Part shown: piece by piece, positions 1 to 8,390 of the stretch | Numbering within the stretch: the first letter of the stretch is position 1 | Layout of the letters: each line of letters begins with the position of its first letter | Origin: an uncultured Eggerthellaceae bacterium | Lineage (GTDB): Bacteria; Actinomycetota; Coriobacteriia; Coriobacteriales; Eggerthellaceae | Assembly (NCBI GenBank): GCA_910588985.1 | Contig: CAJURO010000010.1 | Span: 1 to 47,378, forward strand | Direction: 5' to 3' | DNA length: 47,378 nt | The notes under the pieces: generated by a model | Databases searched by the model: none | Told to the model about the DNA's origin: nothing | The model's input: the letters and a program-made list of their open reading frames with translations, nothing else | Position numbers and translations under genes: made by a program

Positions 1-175
1 ATCGAAGAAGCCTCGGGCTTGCAGCCTAGCGGCACGGAAAAGTGTCCGCATCCCCTAATGACTTAAAAGATGATGCAAACGGCGAGTTCGCAGGGCTGAG
101 AAGGAGATGCGTCTGCGTGCGCAATGCTTCAGCGATGGTGCAAGCGAGGTATTCGCAGAAGAGAGGATCGGCACT
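1..175. other. window start, no gene recognised
   Basis: No convincing coding region is seen before the first gene. A frame open from 107 joins the phosphotransferase-like gene, but its GAAGGAG box touches that ATG with no spacer, so the ATG at 176 is preferred. The bases may be the 3' flank of a gene outside the window plus a leader. Confidence 0.4.
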
Positions 176-1285
176 ATGAGCAAAGGCACTGATGTGGATC
201 AGAGCAAAAGCGCTGAGAGCGTTCTTGTAGAGGTGCGCGCCTACCTTGCACGATGCACCTCGTTGCGCGAAGCGCTCATGATCGAGCCAGACGACATGCT
301 CGAGCCGCAACTGCTTGGCATGGGCGAGCACAATATCAACTTCGCGTTCAATGCCCAGGATGGGAGAGCGTTCGTGTTGCGCGTCAACGTGGTGATGCAG
401 CCCTTCCACGAAAATCAGATCCTTTATGAATACCACGCGCTTGAGGCAGCTTTGCCAAGCGGGTGCACGCCAAAGCCGCAATTCATCGACTATGCGCCAT
501 CGGCGCCTGGCAAAGGTGTGCTTGTTGAGACATTCTGCCAGGGCGAGCAGCTGAACTTCGACGCTCTTCGTCCAGGAGACATTCGGTGCGCCATCCAGAT
601 GATGGCTGATGTGCATGCGGTCGTGCCGCGTGAAGGATGCCAGCTGTTCCAGCCTGCTGACCCGCTTGAGGAGATGTTTGGCGAATGCGTGCAGCGGTTT
701 CGCTCATACCTGTCTTCAGGATTCGAAGACCCACGCATAACGAGATGGACCCAGCAGTTCATCGATGTGACCGAGCGGATGCTCGAGCGCGTTGCACCTC
801 CGCAAGATCGTGAGCACATCGTGAATACGGAAACGCTGCCATCTCACTTCCTTATTCCTGCCGAGGCTGCTGATTCTGCAGCGCTTTCGCCTGCGGGCGG
901 GCGGCTTTGTGCGCATCCAGGGCATTTCGTGGATTGGGAGCGCTGCATCCTTGGCGAGATCGCGCAGGATGTCGCTTACTTCGTATCTCCCACCACCACG
1001 TATTGGGATAGCGAGTTTCTCTTTCCTGTTGCAGACATTCCGAGCGTGCTCGACCTGTATTGGCAGGCGGTGGGCGGACGGTTCGCGCCGAAGGATTTCG
1101 AGGAGCGCTTCGCGGCATGGCGCATGATGACAGCGCTCAAGAGCACGACCTGGTGCGTGCAGGCGATCCCTCGCTATTCGACCGATATGGGGATCCACAC
1201 GACGGAGAAGACGGCAGGAAAGCTTCCTGTCTATCTCTCGGATGAGTTCATGGAGCGCATTGCGGTTGAGTGCTTTGGGCTTTGA
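176..1285 (+). CDS. phosphotransferase-like protein (APH/choline kinase fold) with altered catalytic loop
   Basis: The protein of 369 residues resembles aminoglycoside/choline phosphotransferases. Residues about 46-57 (LLGMGEHNINFAF) look like the glycine-rich loop, FVLRVN follows as the beta-3 strand, and HFVDWER near residue 250 carries the metal-binding Asp in the usual 'DWE' context. The catalytic loop, normally H-G-D-x-x-x-x-N, reads N-T-E-T-L-P-S-H at about 217-224, so the usual His, Asp and Asn are all replaced. The ATG at 176 is chosen because AGAGAGG lies about 9 bases upstream; an in-frame ATG at 107 would add 23 residues. It stands alone, convergent with the phosphatase gene. The substrate is unknown. 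It could be an active subfamily with a relocated base or a pseudokinase. Confidence 0.7.
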   Translation: MSKGTDVDQSKSAESVLVEVRAYLARCTSLREALMIEPDDMLEPQLLGMGEHNINFAFNAQDGRAFVLRVNVVMQPFHENQILYEYHALEAALPSGCTPKPQFIDYAPSAPGKGVLVETFCQGEQLNFDALRPGDIRCAIQMMADVHAVVPREGCQLFQPADPLEEMFGECVQRFRSYLSSGFEDPRITRWTQQFIDVTERMLERVAPPQDREHIVNTETLPSHFLIPAEAADSAALSPAGGRLCAHPGHFVDWERCILGEIAQDVAYFVSPTTTYWDSEFLFPVADIPSVLDLYWQAVGGRFAPKDFEERFAAWRMMTALKSTTWCVQAIPRYSTDMGIHTTEKTAGKLPVYLSDEFMERIAVECFGL

Positions 1286-1364
1286 TGGGAGCGCTCTCGC
1301 AGTTTCACCGTCCTTGGCGGTACAAAGCTGGCGGCAAGGAAAGGTGTCTTAAGTTCTTAGCGCG

Positions 1365-2144
1365 TCAATTTGTGCAAGCGCTTCGGTATCTTTCTTTTCT
1401 CTCTTCGCTCATATTGAGGTGCTCTGTGACGAATGCCTCGAAGCTCCCCGCGCTCTCTTCCGCTCCCTCATAGAACGAGTGAAGGTTCTGAGGAAGCGCT
1501 CGATGCGAAGCGACGAGCTCATGTGCTCGAGCCTCATCACCATCCGCAAGGGTCAAGAAGCGCTCGAAGAGCTGAGCCTGTTCTTCGTCACGCGAAACAT
1601 TGGTGAGGAGGTAGTCATCCATGATGGTCTCAGGGTTGGCGCCGAGTACGTGAAGGATCAGCGCAGAGAGAACACCGGCCCGATCCTTTCCTCCGTTGCA
1701 ATGGAAGTAAACAGGCTGGGCATTCGAGGCATGCTCAAGGGCACAGTCAAGCGCTGAGCGTATCTGAGCGGTCGTGAGGGGATTGGCGAGCGAGCGATAG
1801 AATCGCAGCGGATCGCAAGCCACATCGCGCCCCACCACTTTCGTGCCCGCGGCAGGCTCGGTGTATTCGATGCCGACCTTCTCAAGGTCATAGAAGGGGA
1901 TATGCAGGTATTCGACACTTGTTGGCACTTCGTAGGGATGAGCCTTGCGCTCCCAGCCGCAACGCAGGTCGATCACGCAAGATATCCCCATGTCATCGAA
2001 GAGAAGCTGCTTGTCAGACAGAGTTGCCCCATAAGGCGCAGCACCGCGAAAGAAGAGTCCAGGGCGAACGCTACGGCCGCCAGAGGTGGGAATGCCACCG
2101 AGGTCGCGCACATTCCGCACGCCTTGCAAAACGACCGCTCTCAC
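1365..2144 (-). CDS. tyrosine-protein phosphatase (Y_phosphatase3/MptpB-like)
   Basis: The 259-residue protein carries the CX5R phosphatase signature HCNGGKDRAG near residue 148, with Cys as nucleophile and Arg as phosphate binder. The N-terminal stretch VRNVRDLGGIPTSGGRSVRPGLFFRGA is the typical opening of the bacterial Tyr phosphatase family that includes MptpB and many gut-bacterial 'protein tyrosine/serine phosphatases'. The general acid is probably in the acidic segment before the P-loop but I did not assign it. No signal peptide is seen, so it is probably cytosolic. Length is normal for the family (240-280). Its 3' end faces the phosphotransferase-like gene across 79 bases. Specificity (phosphotyrosine, phosphoinositide or other) cannot be read from the sequence. 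Confidence 0.85.
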   Translation of the reverse strand: MRAVVLQGVRNVRDLGGIPTSGGRSVRPGLFFRGAAPYGATLSDKQLLFDDMGISCVIDLRCGWERKAHPYEVPTSVEYLHIPFYDLEKVGIEYTEPAAGTKVVGRDVACDPLRFYRSLANPLTTAQIRSALDCALEHASNAQPVYFHCNGGKDRAGVLSALILHVLGANPETIMDDYLLTNVSRDEEQAQLFERFLTLADGDEARAHELVASHRALPQNLHSFYEGAEESAGSFEAFVTEHLNMSEERKERYRSACTN

Positions 2145-2174
2145 GCATCCCCCCTTGTTGACCTGATATAGCGA

Positions 2175-3050
2175 CTAGATTATATCGAGCTTAGCGAGCG
2201 CAGCGTGCCATGCTGCATAGGCTTCGGCGCGGAACGCATCAGCATCGGTGATGGTGGGCGTGCTCACCAGAGCGCTTGGCGCTCCCTCGCTTGCGTGCTC
2301 CAGATATCCAGCCTGGATGAAGCGGCGGTTCAGCGTGACATCCATGGTATGCCAGTCGAAGAGAGAAGGGCGGCAGAGCGCGAAGGCAGCGACCAGGTCC
2401 CAGCACGTCCAGCCCTTCCAGTCATATGCTGCGTCCATGTCGTTGAACCAATAATCGACGGTGCGGCAGAGCCAGGAATCAGCCGAGAATTCGCGAGCGA
2501 GCTCCTCGCGCTCGAAGAATGTAGGCATGCAGTTCTGCGCGGTGGCTATGGTGATCGGGCAGGGAGACGCAAGCATGGCAAGGGTGGCATCCGCATCGCA
2601 GCTCAGGTTGAGCTCGTCCATGATGCGCCCTGGCGTGATGACGAGGCTTCGGGTCACGCCGCCCATGCAGACTATCTCGCGCAGATTGGCGAAGAAGCTT
2701 GGGTCTATGAGCGATGCTCCGAGCAGGTTCGTCATCGATCCTGTGGCAAGCAAGGATATCTCACCTGGTCGCGCTGCGGCGGCCTCCGCAAGGAAGCGCG
2801 CTGCTTCGCTGTGCGGCTCGTCGGGACCTGCGCACCCTTTATAGAGAGGGATGTCGATGCTCATCTCGGCGAACATGCGCCTTGTGTTGTTCGTGACAGT
2901 CTCTATATCGCTATTGCCATAGCACGTGCAGAGAGCCTCGACAGAGACGCCCTCAGTGCCGAGCAAGCCGAGCAGGGCAAGCCCGTCGTCGACATCGCAG
3001 CCACGCACGCCAAGCGTGTTGTCGCAATCCATGATGACGTGCTTTTGCAT
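2175..3050 (-). CDS. inosine/uridine-preferring nucleoside hydrolase family protein
   Basis: Nucleoside N-ribohydrolase-like protein of 291 residues. The N-terminal calcium and ribose-binding motif, normally DxDPGxDDAxAL, appears as D-C-D-N-T-L-G-V-R-G-C-D-V-D-D-G-L-A-L-L, with a few extra residues inserted between the first D-x-D and the final D-D. The central LLATGSMTNLL matches the family's 'TGPLTNLA' loop. The start at 3050 is chosen because GGAGG sits 5 bases upstream; an in-frame ATG at 3077 has no ribosome-binding site. It lies 30 bases downstream of the phosphatase gene start and in the same direction, so the two may form an operon. The likely reaction is hydrolysis of the N-glycosidic bond of a ribonucleoside for salvage; the base preference is unknown. 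Confidence 0.85.
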   Translation of the reverse strand: MQKHVIMDCDNTLGVRGCDVDDGLALLGLLGTEGVSVEALCTCYGNSDIETVTNNTRRMFAEMSIDIPLYKGCAGPDEPHSEAARFLAEAAAARPGEISLLATGSMTNLLGASLIDPSFFANLREIVCMGGVTRSLVITPGRIMDELNLSCDADATLAMLASPCPITIATAQNCMPTFFEREELAREFSADSWLCRTVDYWFNDMDAAYDWKGWTCWDLVAAFALCRPSLFDWHTMDVTLNRRFIQAGYLEHASEGAPSALVSTPTITDADAFRAEAYAAWHAALAKLDII

Positions 3051-3087
3051 AGGCGCCTCCACTTCCCGAGAATTCATTTGACATAGG

Positions 3088-3116
3088 ATTATAGTAGACT
3101 ATATCCACTATCAAGT
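3088..3116 (-). promoter_or_regulatory. putative promoter of the nucleoside hydrolase gene with a palindrome over the -10
   Basis: On the minus strand a perfect TATAAT (3088-3093) lies about 40 bases before the start codon. A weak -35 (ACTTGA, 17-base spacer, or TTGATA, 15-base spacer) precedes it. The palindrome TATAGTAGACTATA (3090-3103) overlaps the -10 and could be an operator. The sequence is seen; the regulatory role is inference. Confidence 0.45.
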
Positions 3117-3119
3117 CGC

Positions 3120-3309
3120 TCAAATATGCTTACTCTGGTAACTCAGATTTGATACACAATGGGTTGCCATATGATGATGAAAGCGAGGTAAGCCAAAGGA
3201 GCTGAGAGACCTTGGCTCGAAGCGACGACGCGGCGAGACTTTCGTTCGTCATATGGCAACCTTCAAGCGCGATATATCCAGTTTGAGCTAACAGGGTAAG
3301 CATGCTTGA
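3120..3309 (-). repeat. palindromic element, copy 1 (about 190 bp, 100-bp core at 3162-3261)
   Basis: The core is bounded by a perfect 13-bp inverted repeat, GGTTGCCATATGA (3162-3174) and TCATATGGCAACC (3249-3261). Read on the minus strand it contains the same internal sequence (CGCCGCGTCGTCGCTTCGAG, then a CCAAGG...CTTTGGC stem) as copies 2 and 3. Longer imperfect arms continue outward: TCAA-x2-ATGCTTAC-x-CTG at the left and its complement ending at 3309. It lies between the promoter of the nucleoside hydrolase gene and the 3' end of the Fe-S protein gene. There is no T-tract, so it does not look like a simple terminator. Confidence 0.85.
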
Positions 3310-3373
3310 TCGAGAGCGTTCTTGCTGGTTGGAGCGCCGTGATTGCCCGAGGCCTGGACGCCTGCTGGCTGAT

Positions 3374-4111
3374 CTATTTTTCCTTGAGCGCACGGCGAAC
3401 ATATGCACGAGCATAAGGGCATGCATATATGCAGATCCCGCATACGTTCGCCTCGAACCCAAGCGCTTCATAGCTCAGCGAACGGCACATCTCTGCGCAC
3501 GCTTCCTGATCGATGTCCGCATCGTGCTCTTCGTCTGGTGTTGATTCGAATCCGCTTATGGCATCGGCGGGACAACCGAGAATGCATTCCATGCATCGTT
3601 CGCACCGAGAGAGGAAGGTTTCTTTGCTGCATTCTACAGGGGCATCTGTGTAGATGGCAGAGAGGAGCACAGCAGGTCCGAAGTGCTTCGTGACAACAAG
3701 CCCGTTCTTTCCGATCCAGCCAATGGCAGCACGCGTGGCTATCCGCTTCATGGAGCGCCAGGATCCCTGCGTTTGCGGGACCCCATCGAGATCCGCGCGC
3801 GATTCATCCTTGAGCGCCTGGGCTCGATACCCGATGCTCTCGATCGATTCGACGATCAAGTCGGCGAGTTCGTTCAGCTCATCTTGAAGTTGGATGACCT
3901 CAGCATGATATTGCGGCGTGGGCCCCTTCGCGATGTCCTTGATGATCTCGGGGCGAAGAGGGGAGGCAAAAGCGATAGCACGGGGAAACCCGCTTTCGTC
4001 CTTGAGCTGGGAATTGTCGAGGTCAGCGAATTCGACCATGATTCCAGAGCGCTCTCGTTCCATCGCGAACTTGTCGGCGAACGAGATGATCCTGTTGTTC
4101 AACGCCTCCAC
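3374..4111 (-). CDS. 4Fe-4S double-cluster protein, QueG (epoxyqueuosine reductase)-like
   Basis: The C-terminal half carries two ferredoxin-type cysteine sets. The first is C-x2-C-x2-C-x3-C-P (CERCMECILGCP) and the second ends in CGICIYACP, with an additional C-x3-C before it. The region GWIGKNGLVVTKHFGPAVLLSAIYTD is typical of the QueG/reductive-dehalogenase-like family just before the clusters. At 245 residues it is much shorter than canonical QueG (about 310-380), lacking the C-terminal HEAT-like part and some of the N-terminal domain. It may be a relative with another role rather than the queuosine enzyme. Translation probably starts at GTG (4109-4111), with AAGGTGA about 8 bases upstream. 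It is transcribed toward copy 1 of the palindromic element. Confidence 0.75.
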   Translation of the reverse strand: MEALNNRIISFADKFAMERERSGIMVEFADLDNSQLKDESGFPRAIAFASPLRPEIIKDIAKGPTPQYHAEVIQLQDELNELADLIVESIESIGYRAQALKDESRADLDGVPQTQGSWRSMKRIATRAAIGWIGKNGLVVTKHFGPAVLLSAIYTDAPVECSKETFLSRCERCMECILGCPADAISGFESTPDEEHDADIDQEACAEMCRSLSYEALGFEANVCGICIYACPYARAYVRRALKEK

Positions 4112-4409
4112 GGGGAAATCACCTTCAGTAAGAATATGTGACTGAATTACATATATATTACCGTATTGGTCCTATACATTCAAGGGAGCCGAGACGTGCC
4201 CCGACGGCGCAAAGTTGATGGGAGAGGAGTCAGATTCTTCTCATCCAAGCTCACCATGTTCTCGTAAAGAGCGAGGTTCTGCTGATATCCACCTCCTTCG
4301 TTCGACCATTGACCGCCCTGCGTGCCACCTTGAAAGAGCGTGCCGTCTATCTCTTCTGTGCGTGAATGAAACGGCTATAATTGCAGAAACGTTAGGAGTC
4401 ATGGAGCGC
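4112..4409. promoter_or_regulatory. divergent intergenic region with -10 TATAAT at 4376-4381 (+)
   Basis: About 300 bases separate the divergent Fe-S protein gene and the small membrane-protein gene. TATAAT at 4376-4381 is a good -10 for the rightward gene; its -35 is poor. The left part is AT-rich (TTACATATATATTACCG) and could hold the leftward promoter. No coding region is convincing here. Confidence 0.4.
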
Positions 4410-4652
4410 ATGGAGATCCAAGAGCTATATCATCTTCTCTTCGAGACGTATGCAGGCATCGGCATTCTGGTCGGTGCGGGCATCGTGTTGAGCCTCATTG
4501 CATGCGTCATCTTCGAGTTTCGCACCCGCAAGATATACAAGAATCATGTTCCCGATCCAGAGGACGACGAATGGTCGCTTCTCGATGATGTTCTTGAAGG
4601 CGAAGAAGAGGAAGAGCAGCACGAAGCAGCCAAGAAGAAGGCAGCTCAGTGA
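4410..4652 (+). CDS. small single-span membrane protein with acidic/lysine tail
   Basis: A protein of about 80 residues. One hydrophobic helix (IGILVGAGIVLSLIACVIF) sits near the N-terminus and is followed by a cytoplasmic-looking tail with an acidic run (LEGEEEEEQ) and a lysine-rich end (KKKAAQ). AGGAG at 4394-4398 lies only 2 bases from an ATG at 4401 but 11 from the ATG at 4410, so the second is chosen; the difference is 3 residues. I recognise no family. The next gene, a pyridoxamine kinase, follows after 114 bases in the same direction. Confidence 0.6.
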   Translation: MEIQELYHLLFETYAGIGILVGAGIVLSLIACVIFEFRTRKIYKNHVPDPEDDEWSLLDDVLEGEEEEEQHEAAKKKAAQ

Positions 4653-4766
4653 AGCTGACCACAGCATGGATCGAAGCAACGAGCGTGAGCAAGGACGAAT
4701 GAATGGCGGCAATGGAAGAGCCGCCTTCTCTATCCTTTTCTCGCGTGGGATCCGACAGGAAGGACG

Positions 4767-5717
4767 ATGAGCAGCATGGAAAGCACGCGCAACGAAGAGA
4801 CCGATCTGGCGAATACAGAGCTTCATGGTGACCCGCATCCCGTGTTCTTGCATGAGCGCACGGGCGCTTACATTCCGCGCATTGCCGCAGTGCATGATCT
4901 TTGCGGATACGGCAAGTGCTCGCTTGGCGTGGCCATTCCGATGCTTTCAGCTGCTGGGTGCGATGTTTGCCCGGTGCCGACGGGGCTTTTCTCTTCTCAC
5001 ACGGCTTTTCCTGGTTGGTACATGCATGATACGACAGACATCCTTGAGGATTACCTGGCAGCATGGCAGGGCATCGATGTTGAGATAGATGCTATCTATT
5101 CGGGCTTCCTGGGCGCTCCTGAGCAAGTCGATGTCATCAAAGAGCTCTATGCGCGTTATCCGAAAGCACTGCGCATGGTCGATCCCGTCATGGCCGATCA
5201 CGGGCAGGTCTATCCTACCTATACCCCTGAGCTTTGCGAAGCCATGGGAACGTTGGCAGCGGGAGCTGATGTGCTCACGCCGAACCTGACAGAGGCGGCC
5301 ATCATCTTAGGAGAGCCGATCGGGGACGCATGGGCTGGTGCCGACATCACCGACGAGGAAGCGCGCCGCCTCGTACATGCGCTCCTTGAGAAGGGAGCAA
5401 AGCATGTCGTGCTCAAAGGCATCATGCGCGCAGGCGAGAGCACGGTGCACAATTTTGTTGGCGGCGAAGAGAGCGACGACGTCATCGAGGTGAGCAACGC
5501 CTACGTGCCCTATATGCTGCATGGCACGGGCGATGTGTATGCCTCCTGCGTATTAGCGGCTCTCATGGCGGGGCGCTCGCTTGTGGAGGCTGTGGCTTTC
5601 GCAGGTGATTTCGTGCACGATGCCATGATCGTCTCCGCTGAGCAACCTCATTTCAAGGAGCGCGGAGTGAGCTTTGAGCCCCTGCTGGGAAAGGTGAGCG
5701 CCTTGCTCGCAAAGTGA
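4767..5717 (+). CDS. pyridoxamine kinase / PfkB-like vitamin B6 kinase
   Basis: A ribokinase-like kinase of 316 residues. Recognisable family features are RIAAVHDLCGYGKCSL near residue 36 (the PdxK/PdxY 'S.v..GyvGn' position), PVPTGLFSSHTAFPGW, YSGFLGAPEQ, RMVDPVMADHG and LTPNLTEAAII. The anion-hole and catalytic segment near the C-terminus reads MLHGTGDVYAS, where GTGD supplies the catalytic Asp. It should phosphorylate pyridoxal, pyridoxamine or pyridoxine in B6 salvage. The annotated start is 4767; an ATG at 4776 has better spacing from the AGGAAGGA box, so the first three residues are uncertain. Normal PdxY length is about 285; the extra N-terminal residues are low in family similarity. 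Confidence 0.85.
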   Translation: MSSMESTRNEETDLANTELHGDPHPVFLHERTGAYIPRIAAVHDLCGYGKCSLGVAIPMLSAAGCDVCPVPTGLFSSHTAFPGWYMHDTTDILEDYLAAWQGIDVEIDAIYSGFLGAPEQVDVIKELYARYPKALRMVDPVMADHGQVYPTYTPELCEAMGTLAAGADVLTPNLTEAAIILGEPIGDAWAGADITDEEARRLVHALLEKGAKHVVLKGIMRAGESTVHNFVGGEESDDVIEVSNAYVPYMLHGTGDVYASCVLAALMAGRSLVEAVAFAGDFVHDAMIVSAEQPHFKERGVSFEPLLGKVSALLAK

Positions 5718-5733
5718 TGATCTAGTCTCGGGT

Positions 5734-5765
5734 GTGCCTCAGATCGTTCGATGCCCTGAGGCATG
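5734..5765 (+). other. hairpin between the pyridoxamine kinase gene and serS
   Basis: TGCCTCAG pairs with CTGAGGCA around a 13-base loop. No T-tract follows, so it is a weak terminator candidate. The leader is too short for a T-box before serS. Confidence 0.4.
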
Positions 5766-5855
5766 ATGCGCGCCATCGCATTCCCCGATCTTTCGGCATC
5801 GAGCGAAGTGGTGATGACGACCCTCTTGAGGATCAGGTCAAACGAAGGAGTTTTC

Positions 5856-7142
5856 ATGCTGGATGTGAAATTCGTCAGAGATAATCTTTCTCAGGTGGAA
5901 GAGGCCATGCGCAACCGTAATGCAGCCTTCGATGCTGAGGCGTTCTGCGCGCTTGATGCGGCGCGTCGCGAAGCCATCGCCCTTGAGGAATCGCTCCAAG
6001 CAGATCGCAATGCCATCTCAAAGGAGATCGGCATGCTCATGAAGGAAGGCAAGAGGGAAGAGGCTGAGGCTGCAAAGGAGCGCGTGCGTGCTATCAACGA
6101 GGAGCTTGACCAAGCTGCCGAACGTCGCGAGAAGGTCGACGCAGATCTGCGCGACCTTTTGCTTCACGTGCCGAACATGCCCGATGAGACCACGCCGATC
6201 GGCAAGGACGAGGATGACAATCCTGAGGTACGACGCTGGGGCACGCCCCCCGATTTCGCTGCGCGCGGGTTCGAGCCGAAAGCGCACTGGGACCTTGGTT
6301 CTGAACTAGGGATCATTGACTCTGAGCGTGGCGTGAAGCTTGCCGAGAGTCGTTTTTACGTGCTCGGGGGAGCGGGCGCGCGCCTTGAGCGGGCGCTCAT
6401 CAGCTTCATGCTCGATCAGCATACATCGCGTGGATACAAAGAGTGGTGGGTGCCGGCGCTTGCGAACGAGCGCACGCTCACAGGTACTGCGCAGCTTCCT
6501 AAGTTCGAAGAGGATCTCTATAAGACGACCGAGGGGCTTTATCTCATTCCCACGGCGGAAGTGCAATTGACGAACCTTCATGCTGAAGAGATCCTTGATG
6601 TTGAGGACCTTCCGCTTCGCTACTGTGCGTTCACGCCATGCTTCCGCGAAGAGGCGGGAAGCGCGGGGCGTGATACGCGCGGCATCATTCGCGTCCACCA
6701 GTTCTCCAAGGTCGAGATGGTGAAGTATGCAACTCCCGAACAAGCGTGGGACGAGCTCGAATCCATGGTTGCCGATGCAGAGAACATCCTGCAGAAGCTG
6801 GGGCTGGCGTATCGCGTCATCTCTCTTTGCACAGGCGATATTGGCTTCTCAGCAGCGAAGACCTACGATGTTGAGGTGTGGTTGCCAAGCTATGATGGCT
6901 ACAAGGAGATCTCGAGCTGCTCATGCTGTACGGATTTCCAGGCACGTCGTGCGAATATTCGCTATAAGGATCCTGAGCATTTCAAGGGAACGCGGTATCT
7001 CTATACGCTGAACGGCTCAGGCTTGGCTGTCGGGCGTTGCATGGCAGCTATCATCGAGAACTACCAGAACGCTGACGGAACCATCACGGTGCCTGAGGTT
7101 CTCGTGCCCTACATGGGCGGAATGACGGCTATCACCCTGTAG
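5856..7142 (+). CDS. serS: seryl-tRNA synthetase
   Basis: A 428-residue class II synthetase charging tRNA-Ser (and tRNA-Sec where present). The N-terminus (MLDVKFVRDNLSQVEEAMRN) opens the long antiparallel coiled-coil arm that contacts the tRNA variable arm. Motif 2 is in FREEAGSAGRDTRGIIRVHQF with the following KVEM, and motif 3 is in GSGLAVGRCMAAIIENYQ. TGTAQLPKFEEDLYKT and EISSCSCCTDFQARR are characteristic SerRS segments. The start at 5856 follows AAGGAG with a 5-base spacer and matches family starts; longer upstream frames are not needed. Length is normal. The next gene begins 3 bases after the stop, so serS probably heads an operon. Confidence 0.97.
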   Translation: MLDVKFVRDNLSQVEEAMRNRNAAFDAEAFCALDAARREAIALEESLQADRNAISKEIGMLMKEGKREEAEAAKERVRAINEELDQAAERREKVDADLRDLLLHVPNMPDETTPIGKDEDDNPEVRRWGTPPDFAARGFEPKAHWDLGSELGIIDSERGVKLAESRFYVLGGAGARLERALISFMLDQHTSRGYKEWWVPALANERTLTGTAQLPKFEEDLYKTTEGLYLIPTAEVQLTNLHAEEILDVEDLPLRYCAFTPCFREEAGSAGRDTRGIIRVHQFSKVEMVKYATPEQAWDELESMVADAENILQKLGLAYRVISLCTGDIGFSAAKTYDVEVWLPSYDGYKEISSCSCCTDFQARRANIRYKDPEHFKGTRYLYTLNGSGLAVGRCMAAIIENYQNADGTITVPEVLVPYMGGMTAITL

Positions 7143-7144
7143 AG

Positions 7145-8389
7145 ATGGCTCGCAAACCACCGAGTGAGGAGCGCGGCAAGACGCGCAAGGCACGCAGGGC
7201 AACAGGAAACCCTCGAGCAGCGAAGAATTCGTCGGGCTCGGTAGACAAGGGGACAGGCGCTGCGCAAGAGGGAGCGCAGGCTGCCCAGCCTGCGCGTGGC
7301 GTGAGGCGCGGAGCTGGCGGAGAAAGCGTCGGAGCGACTGACCAGGACATCCAGGGCGCGCAGAGCGTTCAAGGAGGTTCGGGCGTCGAGAGAGCTCCGA
7401 GTGACCTGAGGGCGCAGGGTGTGCAGAGCGCGCGGGAGGTGGAGAAGGCCTCTTTCGGTGCTCCTTCGCCTGGTTCTTCGGACGATCCGCTCGCGTGGTT
7501 CGACGTCGTCAACGATGACGCGACCAATCGCTCGCAAGGGCCTCGGTTCGCATCTGCTGAAAGCACCGAGCTGTCGAACTCTGAAGAGCTTGGCGTCCTT
7601 CCAAATCCGAGCATCAAGACGAAGGGCCAGATCAAACGCGCTGCGAAGGCCCAGGAGAAGATCAAGAAGGATCATCGCCGTAAGATAGAGCGCCGCATCG
7701 CGCTTGCCATCCTCGGTCTTATCCTGATCGCGCTTGCGGTGCTTTGCGTCATGTTCGGCATCCATCGATGGAGCACCTATTCCGACGAAGCAGACATTCA
7801 AGGCACCTGGTATGTGGAGGGCACTGACCAGCCTATCGTGATCACCGCCGACAAGATAGAGCTGACCGATGGGGTGGCTTACTCGTACAAGCTCGACCCA
7901 GACTCCAAGACCATCACGTTCAAGTTCGGCAACATGACGGGTGAGGGGCGATATCGTTTCTCGCTTGATCGGCAACAGCTTTCGATCATGGATGGTGAGT
8001 ATGGCTATTGGGATACGCTCACCGATGATGCCGCCTGGACCATCCAAGCGATCATTCGCGACCTACAGGGGCTCTCGATGCTCAATCCTGGCATTGAGGG
8101 GAATACGATCAGCAAGGGCACGATCACGCTGTTCAAGAAGCCAAACGCGACATCGAGCGATGGCGCTCAGGAAGATGTTGGCGAAGGCGCCATTACGGAT
8201 GCTCTCTCTGAAGGAGGGGCGCACGGGGCGAGTGGCGAGGCAGATGCAGGTGGCAAGAGCGCTTCGGGTGGTAGTGCCGATGACCCAGATGGATCAGGTT
8301 CGCAAGGTTCGGACTCGACAGGAGGCACGGGTTCTGCAGGTGGTTCAGGCGTGACCGACTCAAATATGCTGGACGTCAAGGATCTCTAG
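7145..8389 (+). CDS. membrane-anchored protein with low-complexity N- and C-terminal tails
   Basis: A 414-residue protein of unknown function. The first ~180 residues are basic and low-complexity, rich in Arg, Ala, Gly and Ser. One membrane span follows (IALAILGLILIALAVLCVMFGI, about residue 190). An extracytoplasmic domain of ~120 residues contains IQGTWYVEGTDQPIVITADKIELTDG, which looks like the small beta-rich 'TWY..' domains of Gram-positive surface proteins. The last ~70 residues are Gly/Ser/Asp/Ala-rich and end without an LPxTG signal. It starts 3 bases after serS and ends 1 base before the next GTG, so the genes are translationally linked. The weak ribosome-binding site fits reinitiation. 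Confidence 0.75.
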   Translation: MARKPPSEERGKTRKARRATGNPRAAKNSSGSVDKGTGAAQEGAQAAQPARGVRRGAGGESVGATDQDIQGAQSVQGGSGVERAPSDLRAQGVQSAREVEKASFGAPSPGSSDDPLAWFDVVNDDATNRSQGPRFASAESTELSNSEELGVLPNPSIKTKGQIKRAAKAQEKIKKDHRRKIERRIALAILGLILIALAVLCVMFGIHRWSTYSDEADIQGTWYVEGTDQPIVITADKIELTDGVAYSYKLDPDSKTITFKFGNMTGEGRYRFSLDRQQLSIMDGEYGYWDTLTDDAAWTIQAIIRDLQGLSMLNPGIEGNTISKGTITLFKKPNATSSDGAQEDVGEGAITDALSEGGAHGASGEADAGGKSASGGSADDPDGSGSQGSDSTGGTGSAGGSGVTDSNMLDVKDL

Positions 8390-8390
8390 C

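Noticed and set aside
3130..3471. Leftward 113-codon frame running through palindromic copy 1
   Set aside because: It overlaps the end of the Fe-S protein gene in another frame and crosses a repeat; the predicted protein is low in plausibility.
5718..5855. T-box leader before serS
   Set aside because: The leader is too short and has no T-box consensus; only a plain hairpin is seen.
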